In this document: positions 15,540 through 26,916 of the stretch, piece after piece
Layout of the letters: the number at the start of each line of letters is the position of its first letter
How positions within the stretch are numbered: position 1 is the stretch's first letter
Assembly (NCBI RefSeq): GCF_000282215.1
Contig: NZ_AKJS01000187.1
Location: forward strand, 1-64,000
DNA length: 64,000 nucleotides
DNA from: Pseudomonas sp. GM21
GTDB taxonomy: Bacteria > Pseudomonadota > Gammaproteobacteria > Pseudomonadales > Pseudomonadaceae
Direction: 5' to 3'
Notes under the pieces: generated by a model
What the model saw: the letters and a program-made list of their open reading frames with translations, nothing else
The model's database searches: none
What the model was told of the DNA's origin: nothing
Translations under genes and position numbers: made by a program

Positions 15540-16898
15540 ATGCAAACCCCCGCACAATCCAGCCCTCTCTGGAAAACCTACCTCCTGTTCCTCGCCCCGA
15601 TGGTCCTGTCGAATTTCCTCCAATCCATGTCAGGCACCGTCAACAGCATCTACATCGGCCAGATGCTCGGCACCCAGGCCCTGGCGGCCGTGTCAGGCAT
15701 GTTCCCCATCGTCTTCTTCTTTATCGCCTTGGTCATCGGCCTCGGCGCGGGTGCCAGTGTGTTGATCGGTCAGGCTTGGGGCGCGCGTGAGCCTCATCTG
15801 GTCAAGGCCATCGCCGCGACCACCTTGCTGTTGGGCGCAATGATAGGGTTGTCCGCCGCGGTGCTGGGCAGTGTGTTCGCCAGGCCAGCCTTGCAGGGTT
15901 TGGGCACGCCGGCCGATGTGCTGGACGACGCGGTGTCCTACGCCCACGTGATGATGTGGATCATGCCGTCGCTGCTGGTCTATGTGCTGTTCACACAATT
16001 GCTGCGCGGGGTGAGCGATACGCTGTCACCGCTGATTGCGTTGGTGGTGTCGACGTGTATCGGGTTGGCGCTGACGCCAGCGTTGATTCGTGGCTGGCTC
16101 GGCTTGCCGATAATGGGCATTCAGAGTGCGGCGTACGCGGGGTTGGCGGGTAATTTGTCGGCGATGGGGTGGCTGGCATGGCGGCTGATTCGCAAGGGGC
16201 ATCCGTTGGCGCCAGACCGGGAGATGTTTGCGGCGATGAAGCTGGATCGGGTAATTCTCGGCAAGGTGTTGCGCATCGGCTTGCCGACCGGGTTGCAGAT
16301 GGTGGTGTTGTCGGTGTCGGAACTGGTGATTCTGGCGCTGGTGAATCAGCACGGCTCGCAAGCGACGGCGGCGTACGGGGCGGTGACGCAAATCGTCAAT
16401 TACGTGCAGTTTCCGGCGTTGTCGATTGCGATCACGGCGTCGATTCTCGGGGCCCAGGCGATTGGGGCAGGGCACATCGAGCGCATGGGGCCGATTTTGC
16501 GCACGGGGCTGCTGATCAACGTGTGCCTGACCGGCGGGTTGGTGCTGCTCGGTTACCTGTTGTCGCATTGGTTGCTGGGGCTGTTCCTGACCGATGACGC
16601 CACGCGAGCAATGGCCGAACACTTGTTGCACATCATGCTCTGGAGTCTGTTGGTGTTTGGCTTCCAGGCGATTGTCGGTGGCATCATGCGCGCCAGTGGC
16701 ACGGTGTTGGTGCCGATGGCGGTGTCGATTTTTTGCGTGGTGCTGGTGCAGTTGCCGGTGGCGTATGTGCTGGACGGGCATTTTGGTTTGCAGGGCGTGT
16801 GGATGGCGTTTCCGGTGGCGTACCTGGGGATGTTGGCGTTGCAGACGGCGTATTACCGCTTCGTTTGGCGGCATCAGAAAATCCAGCGATTGGTGTAG
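15540..16898 (+). CDS. MATE family multidrug/sodium efflux transporter
   Basis: This 452-residue protein has twelve hydrophobic segments in two related halves. The start MQTPAQSSPLWKTYLLFLAPMVLSNFLQSMSGTVNSIYIGQMLG is typical of NorM/DinF-like MATE pumps, and LRIGLPTGLQMVVLSVSELVILALVNQHGS repeats the pattern in the second half. It exchanges Na+ or H+ for cationic drugs across the inner membrane. It stands alone, 114 bp after arsJ. The substrate range cannot be read. Confidence 0.9.
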   Translation: MQTPAQSSPLWKTYLLFLAPMVLSNFLQSMSGTVNSIYIGQMLGTQALAAVSGMFPIVFFFIALVIGLGAGASVLIGQAWGAREPHLVKAIAATTLLLGAMIGLSAAVLGSVFARPALQGLGTPADVLDDAVSYAHVMMWIMPSLLVYVLFTQLLRGVSDTLSPLIALVVSTCIGLALTPALIRGWLGLPIMGIQSAAYAGLAGNLSAMGWLAWRLIRKGHPLAPDREMFAAMKLDRVILGKVLRIGLPTGLQMVVLSVSELVILALVNQHGSQATAAYGAVTQIVNYVQFPALSIAITASILGAQAIGAGHIERMGPILRTGLLINVCLTGGLVLLGYLLSHWLLGLFLTDDATRAMAEHLLHIMLWSLLVFGFQAIVGGIMRASGTVLVPMAVSIFCVVLVQLPVAYVLDGHFGLQGVWMAFPVAYLGMLALQTAYYRFVWRHQKIQRLV

Positions 16899-16911
16899 CG
16901 GCGCCGCTTGA

Positions 16912-16934
16912 TGTCGGCCACGGTCAGGCCGACA
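16912..16934. terminator. Inverted repeat after the MATE gene
   Basis: TGTCGGCC and GGCCGACA form an 8-bp perfect stem with a 7-base loop, followed by a short ATTCTT. It is a probable weak terminator just downstream of the MATE stop. Confidence 0.45.
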
Positions 16935-16991
16935 ATTCTTCGGGACTGCGTGATGAAACCGACGGGCGTAATTGCCTGAGGAGGTTTTCAA

Positions 16992-17672
16992 ATGAGTCCC
17001 CCCTCGAACATCGTTTTGCAGGACCGGACAGCGGCCGGTCGGCGTCTGGTGGCGCCGTTGCTCGCGTACGCTCATCGCCCGGAAGTGATCGTTCTCGCCT
17101 TGCCCCGTGGCGGCGTGCCGGTGGCCTATGAAGTGGCCACGGCGCTGGACATTCGCCTCGACCTGTTGCTGGTGCGCAAGCTCGGAGTGCCATCGCATGA
17201 GGAGTTCGCCATGGGCGCGATAGCCAGCGGCGGCGTGCAGATTCTCAATGAACAAGCACTGCGGGCACATCCGATTGATCCCGCCGCGTTTGATGCGGTG
17301 GTTGCGCGGGAGACGCGCGAGCTGTTGCGGCGCGAGCAGGTTTACCGGGGAGCGCGCGCGCCGGTGCAACTCAAGGATCAAGTGGTGATTCTGATCGACG
17401 ATGGCCTGGCGACAGGCGCCTCGATGATGGCAGCTATACGTGCGGCGCGGGCGCATGCGCCGTCTCGCATCGTAGTCGCGGTGCCGGTAGGACCACCCGA
17501 AACAGTCGAGGCGTTGCGCAGTGAAGTGGATGAATTGATCTGCCCGATCATGCCTGAGTGGTTGATGTCGATCGGGCATTGGTACATGGATTTTTCCCAG
17601 ACCTCGGATGCGCAAGTCATCAGGCTGTTGCATCGGGCCTGGGCGAAAGAAGACTGCGCCGATCCACCCTGA
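16992..17672 (+). CDS. Phosphoribosyltransferase-fold protein
   Basis: This 226-residue protein starts behind a strong TGAGGAGG. The PRPP-binding loop is VVILIDDGLATGASMMAA (from residue 131), and VIVLALPRGGVPVAYEVA carries the type I PRTase hood start. Close relatives in Pseudomonas are annotated only as phosphoribosyltransferase, with no known base. It is transcribed in the same direction as the MATE gene but separated by a hairpin. The real substrate is unknown. Confidence 0.85.
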   Translation: MSPPSNIVLQDRTAAGRRLVAPLLAYAHRPEVIVLALPRGGVPVAYEVATALDIRLDLLLVRKLGVPSHEEFAMGAIASGGVQILNEQALRAHPIDPAAFDAVVARETRELLRREQVYRGARAPVQLKDQVVILIDDGLATGASMMAAIRAARAHAPSRIVVAVPVGPPETVEALRSEVDELICPIMPEWLMSIGHWYMDFSQTSDAQVIRLLHRAWAKEDCADPP

Positions 17673-18226
17673 GAGTTGCCAATGTAAAAAGTATGACTGT
17701 TTTAGGTGTTGTGTCCAGAATGCGAGCCGCTCGCTATTACACACCCTTTGGTAGCGTCGGCAACTAGTGGATCCAATAAATTTATGATGAAGTCGATGTA
17801 AATTCAGCAGGCCAGTGCTCATGGGCTTATCAGGGAAGTTGATGACTTAGTGTTGGCGCGATAAGTCACAAATTCTAACTACCGTTTGTCGGTAGTGTGC
17901 TCGGAAAATGAACATTCGAGTATTCTAGGGCTCTCATTCATCAGCGGTCATTCATGACCTGCCCCCCTTAGCCGTAGTAAAAGCCGCAGTAAAGAAGTGG
18001 AAAAGTGAACCTCATGTGCATCGAATGCTATGGGGATTTTTTTTACTGTATCCCGGGAGAAACACTTAAGCAGATTGTTGGTTCGCCTTGCGAGTCAATG
18101 AACTTAGCCGTGCCAGGTCTATGATTTGGCTTATCTTGAATCAGTAGATCGAACAGGTGTTTTGGAATAAGTACATAACCTGTAGAGCATCGATCAGTAC
18201 TGTCGAATAAAGGTGGAGAACGTACC
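17673..18226. other. 554-bp gap without a convincing gene; contains a dyad at 17878-17896
   Basis: This region is AT-richer than average. ACTACCG and CGGTAGT flank 5 bases (17878-17896), which resembles a TetR-type operator. A minus-strand frame at 18043-18273 ends with residues that look protein-like (HLFDLLIQDKPNHRPGTAKF), but its start is not supported by a ribosome site and it overlaps the next gene. It could be a gene fragment. Confidence 0.5.
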
Positions 18227-18874
18227 GTGGCGATAAATACAATTATGAGCCTTATTGAAAATAAAGAATTCATCGAGTTTTTACGAATGGGCGTTGTTTA
18301 TGTCCATTTGGTTGCCTGTTGTGTCGCCATTGGTTTGGTGTTGACCAGTGATATTGCGATGGTCAGAGATTTGTTTAAGCGAAAAACATTAACCGAGCAT
18401 GATAATGCTCACATGGAAAGTCTTCAGAAGTCTGTGGTTGTTGCGTTGATAGGCTTGTGGGTAACCGGTACCGCGATCATCGGTATAGATTACCTGGAAA
18501 AAGGCATGAACTACTTCATGAATCCAAAACTTCAAGCCAAAGTCATTATTGTTGCGTTGCTGACTTATAACGGTGTCGTGTTGCATCGCCTGGTTTTGCC
18601 CGCTCTGCAAAAGGCAGGTTCATTGCTCAATCTCGAGTTCAGCGCCCGGATGCTGGCGCTGTTCTGCGGCTCGCTGTCGGCAGTGTCCTGGATGTATGCG
18701 GCCATGTTGGGCATCGGGCGACCGCTGGCCTGGAAGTATTCCCTGACTGAACTGTTGATGGCCTATCCGGTGCTGATTGCACTGGGGTTCCTGACGATGC
18801 TTGCATTGACTCAACGGGCGAAACAACCGAACTACGCCGTTGCATCTCCGCAGACTTTCGCGGGCGCTTGTTAA
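18227..18874 (+). CDS. Hypothetical inner-membrane protein
   Basis: This 215-residue protein has about five to six hydrophobic segments (for example VVYVHLVACCVAIGLVLTSDIA, VVVALIGLWVTGTAIIGI and AKVIIVALLTYNGVVLHRLVL). GTG 18227 follows AAAGGTGGAGA; an ATG six codons later is possible. Several His residues lie within or next to helices, but a heme-binding role is only a guess. The family was not recognised. The gene stands alone and is followed by a strong terminator. The first third is AT-rich. Confidence 0.7.
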   Translation: MAINTIMSLIENKEFIEFLRMGVVYVHLVACCVAIGLVLTSDIAMVRDLFKRKTLTEHDNAHMESLQKSVVVALIGLWVTGTAIIGIDYLEKGMNYFMNPKLQAKVIIVALLTYNGVVLHRLVLPALQKAGSLLNLEFSARMLALFCGSLSAVSWMYAAMLGIGRPLAWKYSLTELLMAYPVLIALGFLTMLALTQRAKQPNYAVASPQTFAGAC

Positions 18875-18923
18875 GTTAGTTAAGCAAGTAAACCTTACAG
18901 GCCAGTTCAGAGCCTGACAGAAG

Positions 18924-18976
18924 CGACCTCCTTTGTGCAGGCAACTAATGCCTGTATCAAAGGAGGTCGTTTTTTT
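18924..18976 (+). terminator. Rho-independent terminator after the membrane protein gene
   Basis: CGACCTCCTTTG pairs with CAAAGGAGGTCG (12 bp) and is followed by seven T. An inner stem (GCAGGC/GCCTGT) extends the hairpin. It may serve the convergent oxidoreductase gene on the other strand as well. Confidence 0.85.
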
Positions 18977-18984
18977 GCAGTCGC

Positions 18985-19731
18985 CTAGTGAGTTTTGAGC
19001 CATTCCTGAAACCGGGTCGCGCCGACGATGGGGTTGGCGCCCGGTGTCAGTGACTGATCATTGATCGGCGCACCAAAGTAAGGAACCGTGTCGTCCGCAA
19101 TGGGTTGGCGCGGGTCCTTGGTGTGTTTCAGGTAATCGCTGGCGAACTCAACGAGAGGGCGGTTATCAGGGCCAGCCACTTCAACGGTCTGATTGGCAGG
19201 CGCCTTCAGCGCGATAGCGGTCAGCGCCGCCGCGACATCGGCCGAGGCCACCGGTTGCAACGCGGCGGACGTCAGGTGAATGGTGTCACCTTCCTCACGC
19301 CCGGAGTGAGCAATGGCATGGATAAACTCAAAGAACTGCGTCGCCCGCACAATGGTGTAGGGAATGCCCGATTTTTTGATCAGCGTTTCCTGTGCCATTT
19401 TTGCCCGGAAATAACCGCTGTCGAGCATTCGTTCGGTGCCGACAACTGACAGGGCCACATGGTGTTTGACGCCGTCGAGCTTCTCCGCCGCGAACAGGTT
19501 GTGCCCGGCGGTTTCAAAAAAATGCAACGCCGCGTGGTCCTCGAAAGAGGGCGAGTTCGCCACGTCGACCACCACGTCGGCGCCCTTTAACGCCTCCGTC
19601 AGCCCTTCGCCGCTGATGACATTCACGCCGGTACTCGGTGACGCCGCGAAGGCTTCATGGCCTAGATCCTGCAGGTTTTTGCAGACTTTACTGCCGATTA
19701 GCCCGGTACCTCCGATGACGACGATCTTCAT
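18985..19731 (-). CDS. NmrA-like NAD(P)-binding SDR-family oxidoreductase
   Basis: This is a 248-residue atypical short-chain dehydrogenase. The nucleotide site is KIVVIGGTGLIGSKV at the N-terminus, followed by HHVALSVVGTERMLDSGYFRAKMAQE and SGIPYTIVRATQFFEF, typical of NAD(P)-binding NmrA/YtfG-like proteins. ATG 19731 is preferred because GGGAGA lies 8 bases upstream; an ATG two codons earlier is too close to it. The enzyme may reduce quinones or sense NADP. It is monocistronic and divergent from yceI. Confidence 0.85.
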   Translation of the reverse strand: MKIVVIGGTGLIGSKVCKNLQDLGHEAFAASPSTGVNVISGEGLTEALKGADVVVDVANSPSFEDHAALHFFETAGHNLFAAEKLDGVKHHVALSVVGTERMLDSGYFRAKMAQETLIKKSGIPYTIVRATQFFEFIHAIAHSGREEGDTIHLTSAALQPVASADVAAALTAIALKAPANQTVEVAGPDNRPLVEFASDYLKHTKDPRQPIADDTVPYFGAPINDQSLTPGANPIVGATRFQEWLKTH

Positions 19732-19940
19732 GTCCATTCTCCCGAAAGCGGCAAGTGCAACGGTAATTAAAGACCCGCGCAGGTGGCAGGACAGGGCGCT
19801 GGGCCGGGTTGGCCGACAGATGGTCGGAAGTCCGCGCAGCAGGTGGAAGAAACGTTGGTTCTTTGCTTTAGTCCTCCTATCGCTGACCTGCGTGTGCAGG
19901 CGTATCGGCTCATGACCGGACGCCTTGACCGGAGAATCCC

Positions 19941-20510
19941 ATGACTGTTCGATTCCCGCGGCTCGCGGTACTGGCAGCTTTGTTCACCTTCGGCTTTTTG
20001 CCCTGTGCCCAAGCGGTTCAATACACGCAAGTCAATCAAGCCGCGAGCAAGATCTCATTCACGTACAACCAGTTCAGCTCGCGGGTGTATGGCACGTTTG
20101 AAAAGTTCGAGGCCTCGCTTGATTTCGATACGACGAACCCCGCAGCGGCCCATGCGTCGCTCACCATCCAGCTCGACAGCATTAATGCCGGCAGCAGTGA
20201 CGCCAACGCTGAATTGCAAAAGCCGGCGTGGTTCGATTCGGCGGCTTATCCCGTGGCGACCTTTGAATCGACCGACGTGAAAGCCCTCGGTGACGACAAG
20301 TACACGATTGTCGGCAAGCTGACACTCAGAGGCGTCACCCGCGAAGTAGCGGTGCCGGTCCACCTCAAAGCGGAGAAAGCCGTCGGGATCTTCGATGGCC
20401 AGTTAACGCTCAAGCGAAGCGATTTCAAAGTCGGCGACGGTGAATATGCGGATGCCGTCGTTTCCGATGACATCAATATCCGGTTCAAGATGGTTGCGCC
20501 GCAGCAGTAA
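19941..20510 (+). CDS. YceI family periplasmic lipid-binding-type protein
   Basis: This 189-residue protein has a signal peptide of about 25 residues (ending PCAQA). The mature part is a YceI lipocalin-like barrel: ASKISFTYNQFSSRVYGTFEKFEASLDFD, LTIQLDSINAGSSDANAELQKPAWFDSAAYP and KLTLRGVTREVAVPV. Family members bind isoprenoid or fatty-acid-like ligands in the periplasm. CCGGAGA precedes the start. No cytochrome b561 partner is adjacent, although a small membrane protein gene lies 1 kb upstream. Confidence 0.9.
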   Translation: MTVRFPRLAVLAALFTFGFLPCAQAVQYTQVNQAASKISFTYNQFSSRVYGTFEKFEASLDFDTTNPAAAHASLTIQLDSINAGSSDANAELQKPAWFDSAAYPVATFESTDVKALGDDKYTIVGKLTLRGVTREVAVPVHLKAEKAVGIFDGQLTLKRSDFKVGDGEYADAVVSDDINIRFKMVAPQQ

Positions 20511-20581
20511 TCCGTTTGTTCACCCGGGTGGCTGGGTGTCACAATCGTTTTTTGGCACAGCATCATGATCAGGAGGATCAA

Positions 20582-21709
20582 ATGGGTCGCCCAGGATTTC
20601 GGCACGATCAGGAGGCGTTCATTACCGCGCAAGTGCGGGGTGACCGCTTGCGCCAGCTATTCCACCAATCCGTTTCTGCGGTGTTCGGCAGTTACTTTGC
20701 CGCGATCATGCTGTGTGGTCTGTGCTGGGAGCGTATAGATCACCGCCTCATGTTCGGCTGGATTGGCCTGCTGACCGCCTCGTCGTTGCTGCGCGTCCTG
20801 ATGTTTATTGCCTATTTCCGCTGCCCGGAAAGTGAGCGCACACCTGAACGCTGGGAGCAGACGTACTGGGTGACACTGATCTTGTCTGCCGGCATCTGGG
20901 GCGCAGGCGCTTTGGCGATCATGCCGGCAAACGACCTGCTGGCCCAGGCGCTGGTCCTGCTCTTCGCCGTCGGCATGTCCGTCAGCGCGGTGTCATGTTA
21001 CTCGTCCTATCGGTACATGACGTTAGCGTCGATTGGCCTGGTGTTGTTGCCGTGTACGCTGTGGCTGTTGTTTCAGCCGACGGCCCTGCAATTGGGTATG
21101 GCGCTGGCCGTCCTGGTGTTTGCCTCGTTGGCCGTCAGCGCGACTCGCAAACTGTCCGAAGCCCTGGAAACGGCTTTTCGTCTGACTCGTGAAATGGAGC
21201 ATGCGCACCGCATTTCCACGCACGCCGCACAAACCGATGAACTCACTGGATTGAAAAACCGCCGGGCTTTTTTCGAGCGCGCGCAGCAACTGTTCAATGA
21301 CTGCCAATACAAGCGGTTGCCACTGTGCGTGGTGATGCTGGATATGGATCATTTCAAGCACATCAATGACACCTACGGCCATCAGGTCGGCGACCAGGTA
21401 TTGCGTCAAATGGGTGTCGTCATCAGTGGCTGTTTTCGCGAAACAGATGTATTCGGCCGGTTGGGTGGCGAAGAGTTCGCCATCCTGCTGCCAGACACCT
21501 CCATAGAGGTTGCCGTTAATTTGGCCGAGCAACTGATCCAGGCTATCGGTGGTTTGATGTCCAGCCCTGTCCACCGCATATCGGCCAGTCTCGGTGTCGC
21601 CTCCATGGAGTTCCACGACAATGATCTGCAAAGTTTGATGAACAATGCGGACAAGGCGCTTTATCGGGCCAAGGCGCGCGGGCGAAACCAGGTGGCTGTT
21701 TCAGAGTAA
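20582..21709 (+). CDS. Membrane-bound GGDEF diguanylate cyclase
   Basis: This is a 375-residue protein. ATG 20582 is chosen because AGGAGGATC precedes it; the frame is open upstream without such a site. Residues 30-190 hold about six membrane helices (a MASE-like sensor). A GGDEF domain follows from TDELTGLKNRRAFFERA. The active site is GGEEF (295-299), and an inhibitory site R286-x-x-D289 sits five residues before it. It should make cyclic di-GMP with product inhibition. No EAL domain is present. It is 71 bp after yceI, perhaps a separate unit. Confidence 0.93.
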   Translation: MGRPGFRHDQEAFITAQVRGDRLRQLFHQSVSAVFGSYFAAIMLCGLCWERIDHRLMFGWIGLLTASSLLRVLMFIAYFRCPESERTPERWEQTYWVTLILSAGIWGAGALAIMPANDLLAQALVLLFAVGMSVSAVSCYSSYRYMTLASIGLVLLPCTLWLLFQPTALQLGMALAVLVFASLAVSATRKLSEALETAFRLTREMEHAHRISTHAAQTDELTGLKNRRAFFERAQQLFNDCQYKRLPLCVVMLDMDHFKHINDTYGHQVGDQVLRQMGVVISGCFRETDVFGRLGGEEFAILLPDTSIEVAVNLAEQLIQAIGGLMSSPVHRISASLGVASMEFHDNDLQSLMNNADKALYRAKARGRNQVAVSE

Positions 21710-21776
21710 GGGCGGGGCCACCTTATTTTCGTTTCGCAGCGAATGGTGGCAGCTCCATCTCTCTAGGAGTTTCACC

Positions 21777-22136
21777 ATGTTCAAGGTCACACCTAATCCA
21801 CCAGACGCCGATCCAGTGTCCCCGTACGAACCCGATTCAAAAAAACTCAACGAGGCCGCCGAGCGGGCCCTCAACTTCCACTTCCCGTCGAATGCCGACA
21901 TCAAAGCCACCGCGCGAACGCGCAGCACTCTGTTTTCCGTGGACCCTGCGGCCACTGCCGAAACCCTGGCGGTTTTTCTGGTCGAGACGCTGGCCCCGGT
22001 CGATGTGATGGTCCATCAGTTGGTGGATCATCTGGAGGGTGAATCGCGCTACGCCCTGCTGGGTATTTCAAACAGCATCATGGTGGCGGAGATCACGGCG
22101 AACCGGATGCTGGATACGATCGAGCCACCGGTGTAA
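21777..22136 (+). CDS. DUF6124 family small protein
   Basis: This 119-residue protein starts at ATG 21777 behind TAGGAGT. MFKVTPNPPDADPVSPYEPDSKKLNEAAERALNF is the conserved Pseudomonas-specific start of this family (DUF6124, formerly grouped with DUF3077, from memory). The C-terminus LLGISNSIMVAEITANRMLD also fits. It is cytoplasmic and helical, with no catalytic motif. The function of the family is unknown. The gene is followed by a REP-like palindrome. Confidence 0.85.
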   Translation: MFKVTPNPPDADPVSPYEPDSKKLNEAAERALNFHFPSNADIKATARTRSTLFSVDPAATAETLAVFLVETLAPVDVMVHQLVDHLEGESRYALLGISNSIMVAEITANRMLDTIEPPV

Positions 22137-22143
22137 CGGCTGT

Positions 22144-22177
22144 CCTGTGGCGAGGGAGCAAGCTCTCTCGCCACAGG
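22144..22177. repeat. REP-like palindrome between convergent genes
   Basis: CCTGTGGCGAG and CTCGCCACAGG form an 11-bp perfect stem, extended by GAGC/GCTC after one mismatch. The core resembles the TGTGGCGAGGGAGC repeats common between genes in fluorescent pseudomonads. It may terminate both flanking genes. Confidence 0.75.
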
Positions 22178-22195
22178 GGGGCTGTAGTTGCCGCT

Positions 22196-25594
<3,399 letters not shown>

Positions 25595-25684
25595 GATTGT
25601 TCTCGTTAGGGCATGCCACGGTGATGGCACTCGCCCTTTGGGCCGAAGCAAAAGCTGAGCCATGAGAAACGTCAGACGAAAGTC

Positions 25685-25713
25685 TTAGTAAAACAAGGTC
25701 CTTTGTAAGACAA
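25685..25713 (-). promoter_or_regulatory. Sigma-70-like promoter of multicopper oxidase copy 1
   Basis: On the minus strand TTGTCT is followed after 17 bases by TACTAA, about 90 bp before the ATG. Three GGGGAAA direct repeats lie upstream of it (25732-25778), two of them within 40 bp, where an activator could bind. Confidence 0.4.
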
Positions 25714-25731
25714 ATGGGTTATCCCAGGATT

Positions 25732-25778
25732 GGGGGAAAGTGCGTAAAACCGGGGGAAATTCCTCATTGTCGGGGAAA
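25732..25778. repeat. Three phased GGGGAAA direct repeats; the middle one is a motif shared with oxidase copy 2
   Basis: GGGGAAA begins at 25733, 25753 and 25772, spaced 20 and 19 bp (about two helical turns). The middle copy is part of GGGGGAAATTCCTC (25752-25765). The second oxidase gene has GGGGGATATTCCTC (53841-53854) in the same orientation, 175 bp before its ATG compared with 158 bp here. This looks like an activator binding region. Confidence 0.5.
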
Positions 25779-25890
25779 GGAGCTAGCGATTCGGGTCAAC
25801 CTCTGTAGCCGCTGGCAGCAGCGTGGCGATCAATCTGTGACAATACCCCGGCCGATGCCCAGTAAGCCTTATCCCGGAGTCAGACATTCA

Positions 25891-26601
25891 ATGCCCCAAC
25901 TCACCCACTTCACAACCCAGTGCCCGGAGCACATCAACAGCCAGATCCTGCAACTGGTGGTCGATAACCTGACCGACATCAGCATGGTCGGCATCGCGCC
26001 GAGCAATCCGCTGTACAACGTGTACCAATACACGGTCGGTTTCGAGGTGCACCTGTACTTGGACGCGCTCAACGGGGAGAAGGGGATTACGGTCGAGTTG
26101 ATCGTCGCGACCGACGAAGACGATTCGGCGAAGGTCATCGGTTTCCTGCTGTACCTGCCGATGAAAGACGATCCCCAGGCGTGCGGCGTGGCCTACATGG
26201 CGGTCGATGCCAGCCATCGTCGTCAAGGTGTCGCGCGGGCCATGCTGCAAGAAATGACCCATCGCTACCCGCACGCCGAATTGACCTGCGCCGTCGCCAA
26301 AGTGCCGTGGTTCGAATCGATGGGCTTTCAGGTGTTGGGCGTACGCGGCACGCAAGTGCTGATGAACACCCGCGACTACAGCAGTGAAGGTTTGATGGGG
26401 CTGCTGGATGTGGCCTCGATCTACAGTTCGCTGGAAGTTCGGCAGATCCATCACTACTTGCTGCAAAAACACGGCAAGCGCGCAATGATCGATGCCGAGA
26501 AGCAGCGCGACCGGCATCTGGACCAGATGACCCGCACCGCCAAGGTGTTTGTGCTGAATCGTTTGGGCCAGAACGCGGCGAACGAGCCTCGTCTAGACTA
26601 G
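25891..26601 (+). CDS. GNAT family N-acetyltransferase
   Basis: This 236-residue protein starts at ATG 25891; a longer frame upstream lacks a ribosome site. The acetyl-CoA motif is VAYMAVDASHRRQGVARAML, with RRQGVA as the pyrophosphate loop. A C-terminal extension of about 85 residues (LLDVASIYSSLEVRQIHHYL and on) goes beyond the usual 150-residue GNAT core. The acceptor is unknown. It is a single-gene unit. Confidence 0.85.
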   Translation: MPQLTHFTTQCPEHINSQILQLVVDNLTDISMVGIAPSNPLYNVYQYTVGFEVHLYLDALNGEKGITVELIVATDEDDSAKVIGFLLYLPMKDDPQACGVAYMAVDASHRRQGVARAMLQEMTHRYPHAELTCAVAKVPWFESMGFQVLGVRGTQVLMNTRDYSSEGLMGLLDVASIYSSLEVRQIHHYLLQKHGKRAMIDAEKQRDRHLDQMTRTAKVFVLNRLGQNAANEPRLD

Positions 26602-26916
26602 ACTGATAGGTCCTTTCGGGAGCGCGCGGTCGCCGAGCCGTGATATTCTGCGCGCCAACTTGGTTTGACCTGTTCAGTTGGCCCGTCTTGGAGACGTGCC
26701 GACAGGATCAATGTCGCTCAAGCAACTGAAGCCAATAATGATAAAAAGTCAGTTCAGCAGGGACATATAACTGAGGTCGATGCAGTCAGTCGGCCTTGTG
26801 TGCCCACCCTCCAATCATCATGTACGAACCTTCACGACATCCTGCCTGAATGCCGTGAGCAAGGGGTTTTTCGTGAAGATGGAAGGGCGGATGGCGTTTT
26901 ATCATAGGTGCTACAG
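26602..26916. other. 315-bp gap upstream of mqo, no gene seen
   Basis: It contains the mqo promoter region and a tandem CTAGACTAGACT at its left end. Short frames here lack ribosome sites and protein-like composition. No clear operator was found. Confidence 0.5.

Noticed and set aside
16026..17822. A 598-codon minus-strand frame rich in His, Arg and Gln
   Set aside because: It is antisense to the MATE and phosphoribosyltransferase genes, with the skewed composition of a shadow frame and no motif.
26665..26907. 80-codon frame upstream of mqo
   Set aside because: No ribosome site, no motif, and it occupies the mqo promoter region.
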